DNA of 64,000 bases, from the NCBI RefSeq assembly GCF_018446385.1, contig NC_055996.1, positions 126,218,532-126,282,531 of the forward strand, in the 5' to 3' direction. Under the pieces are notes generated by a model that saw only the letters and a program-made list of their open reading frames with translations, did not search any database and was not told the DNA's origin. The DNA is from Zingiber officinale (Eukaryota; Streptophyta; Magnoliopsida; Zingiberales; Zingiberaceae). The position numbers were made by a program, and so were the translations under genes. This document shows, piece after piece, positions 61,649 to 64,000 of this stretch. How positions within the stretch are numbered: the first letter of the stretch is position 1; every line of letters begins with the position of its first letter.

Positions 61649-63425
61649 TGTTGGTGCAATCAACTTCCAAGGTTTTAATGTCAGACAAATATGTTTAAGT
61701 ATGCTTAAGTATGGAACTTGATCAAGGGAAGTCCTAATTGTAGGCTAGGCAAGAGGAAAAATCTTGGTATATCGTGGAAGCCAGGTGGATAGATCTGGAG
61801 GACTTGATCCCTGGGTAGCCGAATACTGAGTTTTGGTGATTGAAGCCAAGTGGAGAAAACCCTAGGGGGTGGTAACCTTAGGTCCTGGTGAGTGAAGCCA
61901 GGTTGAGAAAACCCTAGGGGGTGGTAACCTTAGGTCCTGGTGAATGAAGCCAGGTTGAGAAAACCCTAGGGGTGGTAACCTTAGGTCCTGGTGAGTGAAG
62001 CCAGGTTGAGAAAACCCTAGGGGGTGGTAACCTTAGGTAACAAGAAGTCTTGGAGGAGTGAACTCTAAGCAAGGTTGTTCGGATGGTTTCTGGTCGACCG
62101 CGCGCGGTTGACCGGACCAGCTGATCTCGGTAAATCTAGGTTTAGGTTTACCATTGTATTCTGTATTACTATTATTGCTGTTGGCTAATGTAATATTGCA
62201 GGAAAAGTTTTAGTGGATCGGGCGATCAGACACTAAGCAGGAAAAGTCCAAACATGTTTGGAGGACCATGTTTGGCAGGTAAGTTGAGGTAAACAACTGA
62301 AGGAGCGATAGTGAGGTCGGGTTGCTGAAAGGAACAACCTAAAGTCGCTGATCCAACTGAATAAACCGGGAAGGTTTCCAAGTTGAGATCAAGACAGTTC
62401 TACTGTCTTTTATACTACTCATGCATTATAATATTACTGTGCTAATCTCTATTTTGCAGGATTATTATCTAACACTGTTTTGCAGGTTCGACTCGATCGG
62501 TCGACCGAACAGGAGGATCGGTCGACCGAACCAGGTCAACTCAAAGCAGGTATCAGTTCAGACCAAAACAGAGTACAGTTCGGTCAAAGCTTAATCCGTC
62601 GACCGAACGAGAGGATCGGTCGACCGAACCATGATGACTCAGCACAACCAGTTCATCAACATCGATCAACAGCAAAAGGAAAAGAAGCGGATCGGTCGAC
62701 CGAACCTATGGATCGCTTGACCGAACCAATCAGCATTAATGGTGCATTGAATGTTGATCTCGGCAAATCACGATGAACAGAGAAGGAAGCTTATCGGTCG
62801 ACCGAAAAATGGGATCGGTCGACCGAACCATTAAAGATCAGTTAATGTCAGAGATCGAGCCAGCGTCAGACTCTAGCCAGGAAAGGATGGGAGCTGGTTC
62901 GATTGACCGAACAGAGGAATCGGTCGACCGAACAGAGGAATCGGTCGACCGAACCTCCATTACACCTATAAAATGAGGCTTGAAGTCTGAGGCCAGAACA
63001 ACTCTTCTGATAATCTCAAAAGCTATTCTGCGTACGGATTGTACTACACATCTTCAACAACCCAGCAAGTCACTCCGTCTGGAAGTACCGACCAAGCTAT
63101 ATCCTATGCATACTTTTGTCGGTATATTTATTTTATATTGTACTTAAATTAAAATAAGATAGTAGGATTGTTACTATCTTATTTCATTGTATTTGTACGA
63201 TCTGCTTTTTTCCGAAGATTTCAAAAAGAAGGGTTTTAGTGTTTTGCCCATCGGTGCGGTCAAGGACCGCGGGCCTTCGAGTAGGAGTTGAGCTCGGCTC
63301 CGAACGAAGTAAATGACTTTGTCTCTTTTTTTATTTCCGCTGCACAATTTTGATTTAAAAGCAAAATAAAATTTTTAAAAGAAGCGATATTCACCCCCCC
63401 TCTATCGCTCGCATCCGATCTATCA
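61649..63425 (+). mobile_element. Solo LTR (1777 bp), GGTCGACC-rich
   Basis: Runs from TGTTGGTGCAATC to CCGATCTATCA with a perfect 5-bp duplication CATGT at 61644-61648 and 63426-63430, inside the DUF4216 frame. It contains a four-unit tandem hairpin repeat (61865-62035) and about twelve TCGGTCGACCGA palindromes (62485-62955) directly before a TATA box ACCTATAAAATGAGG. It ends with the CACCCCCCCTCTA block. The two short frames within it are repeat-driven and not genes. Confidence 0.9.
62485..62955 (+). repeat. TCGGTCGACCGA palindrome array in LTR U3
   Basis: About twelve near-perfect copies of a 10-12 bp palindrome containing a GTCGAC core, 10-50 bp apart, ending 20 bp before a TATA box. Confidence 0.85.
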
Positions 63426-64000
63426 CATGTTCCTCACGTTCTCCTGTATGTATCAATTGTGAAAAATTTAGCATTGAAAATTCAAATGGATCAATTTTCA
63501 AACTTATAGTAGTGTTAACCCAATCACATCAAAAAAGAACAATTTGTCCACAACCACCAAAATCAAGTGAGATGACATCAATTAGTGAACCATAATACAT
63601 TGACTCGTGATTATCATTAATTATTATGAATCTCTTGCATCATGACTTTACTATTTTGTACTCTTTTAATTTTGTTTTTCAAATGCCACCGTGCGAAATG
63701 CAAAATCATTTGTGTTGAACCCATAATAACTAAATACTACTAAATTTGGACCACGCGAAAGCACCCTAAGATCTAAGTTATCCATTTGTTCATTTACTTG
63801 ATCAACCTATAATATACACATATAATTTTTAAAGTAAAAAAAAGTAACAAGTCTATTTATTATAAATTTATAATATAAAATAAACCACATATATTACTTA
63901 CTCATCTTACAAACCATTCTAGAGATTGCATTTTAACCATGTTGTCCAACTAAGAATCACTGTCTTCTCTTTAGTTCATTTTTGAATTTACTGTTCAATG

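Larger units (their letters stand above)
61510..63960 (-). pseudogene. CACTA DUF4216-domain remnant, split by a solo LTR
   Basis: The - strand reads VNEQMDNLDLRVLSRGPNLV, VFSYYGFNTNDFAFRT, then NDNHESMYYGSLIDVISLDF, GGCGQIVLF, CDWVNT and FSMLNFSQLIHTGE. After the LTR it continues EPFILATRAQMVYYIRDPKE. This is the C-terminal DUF4216 part of CACTA TNP2-type proteins (LSRGPN, YYGxLxDIIxLDY, VLFKCDW, QVFYVxDP). Several stops and frameshifts. Confidence 0.75.

Overview
This window is nuclear DNA of a flowering plant, most likely a monocot. It has intron-rich, plant-type genes (a SCAR/WAVE protein, a 14-3-3 protein, an MPK6-class MAP kinase, an intronless histone H3.1). These sit in a dense bed of plant transposons: Copia-type LTR elements, CACTA, hAT-like and PIF/Harbinger elements, SINEs and a TRIM. 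The LTR families and tRNA-derived repeats would fit a Zingiberales-type genome, but that is a guess from memory and not proven here. Nothing prokaryotic is present.

Layout. 1-6400: the 3' half of a SCAR gene on the + strand, with its complete WH2/central/acidic C-terminus, then an unrecognised small three-exon reading frame. 6400-10900: no genes, but several tRNA-derived SINE copies. 10947-14312: a complete 14-3-3 gene with two SINEs in one intron. 15500-17470: a decayed PIF/Harbinger element on the - strand, broken by a SINE that is itself broken by a solo LTR. 19683-21326: a complete six-exon MPK6-type kinase gene on the - strand. 22656-28529: a decayed Copia element with a hAT-type MITE in each LTR. 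28678-38535: a TIR element containing an LTR retrotransposon that carries only gag, which in turn carries a foreign solo LTR. 38829-44173: a CACTA element whose TNP2 transposase gene is split by a solo LTR. 45612-46022: histone H3.1. 46900-59990: a hAT-like (TTF/DUF4371) transposase gene cut in two by about 10 kb of nested insertions: a solo LTR holding a gag-only Copia element and a CACTA element, the latter holding a TRIM and a captured ABCB transporter exon. 60400-64000: two solo LTRs and a CACTA DUF4216 remnant.

Main observation. Several LTRs carry arrays of short hairpins whose arms differ from unit to unit but stay complementary within each unit. Examples are CCTGG/CCAGG, CCTAG/CTAGG and CCTAA/TTAGG around a constant 9-nt loop, and CTGGAT/ATCCAG, CCCAAT/ATTGGG and CTTTGGAT/ATCCAAAG around a constant ATCGATC core. 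Related arrays occur in several LTR families. A family-specific 6-bp palindrome array often sits just upstream of a TATA-like box. This paired variation is the best candidate here for an undescribed feature.

How the genes relate. The four host loci are independent housekeeping or signalling genes (actin nucleation, phosphoprotein binding, MAP kinase signalling, chromatin) and form no operon-like unit. All exon boundaries were read by eye from GT/AG sites and frame continuity. All transposon boundaries come from terminal motifs and target-site duplications (TSDs).
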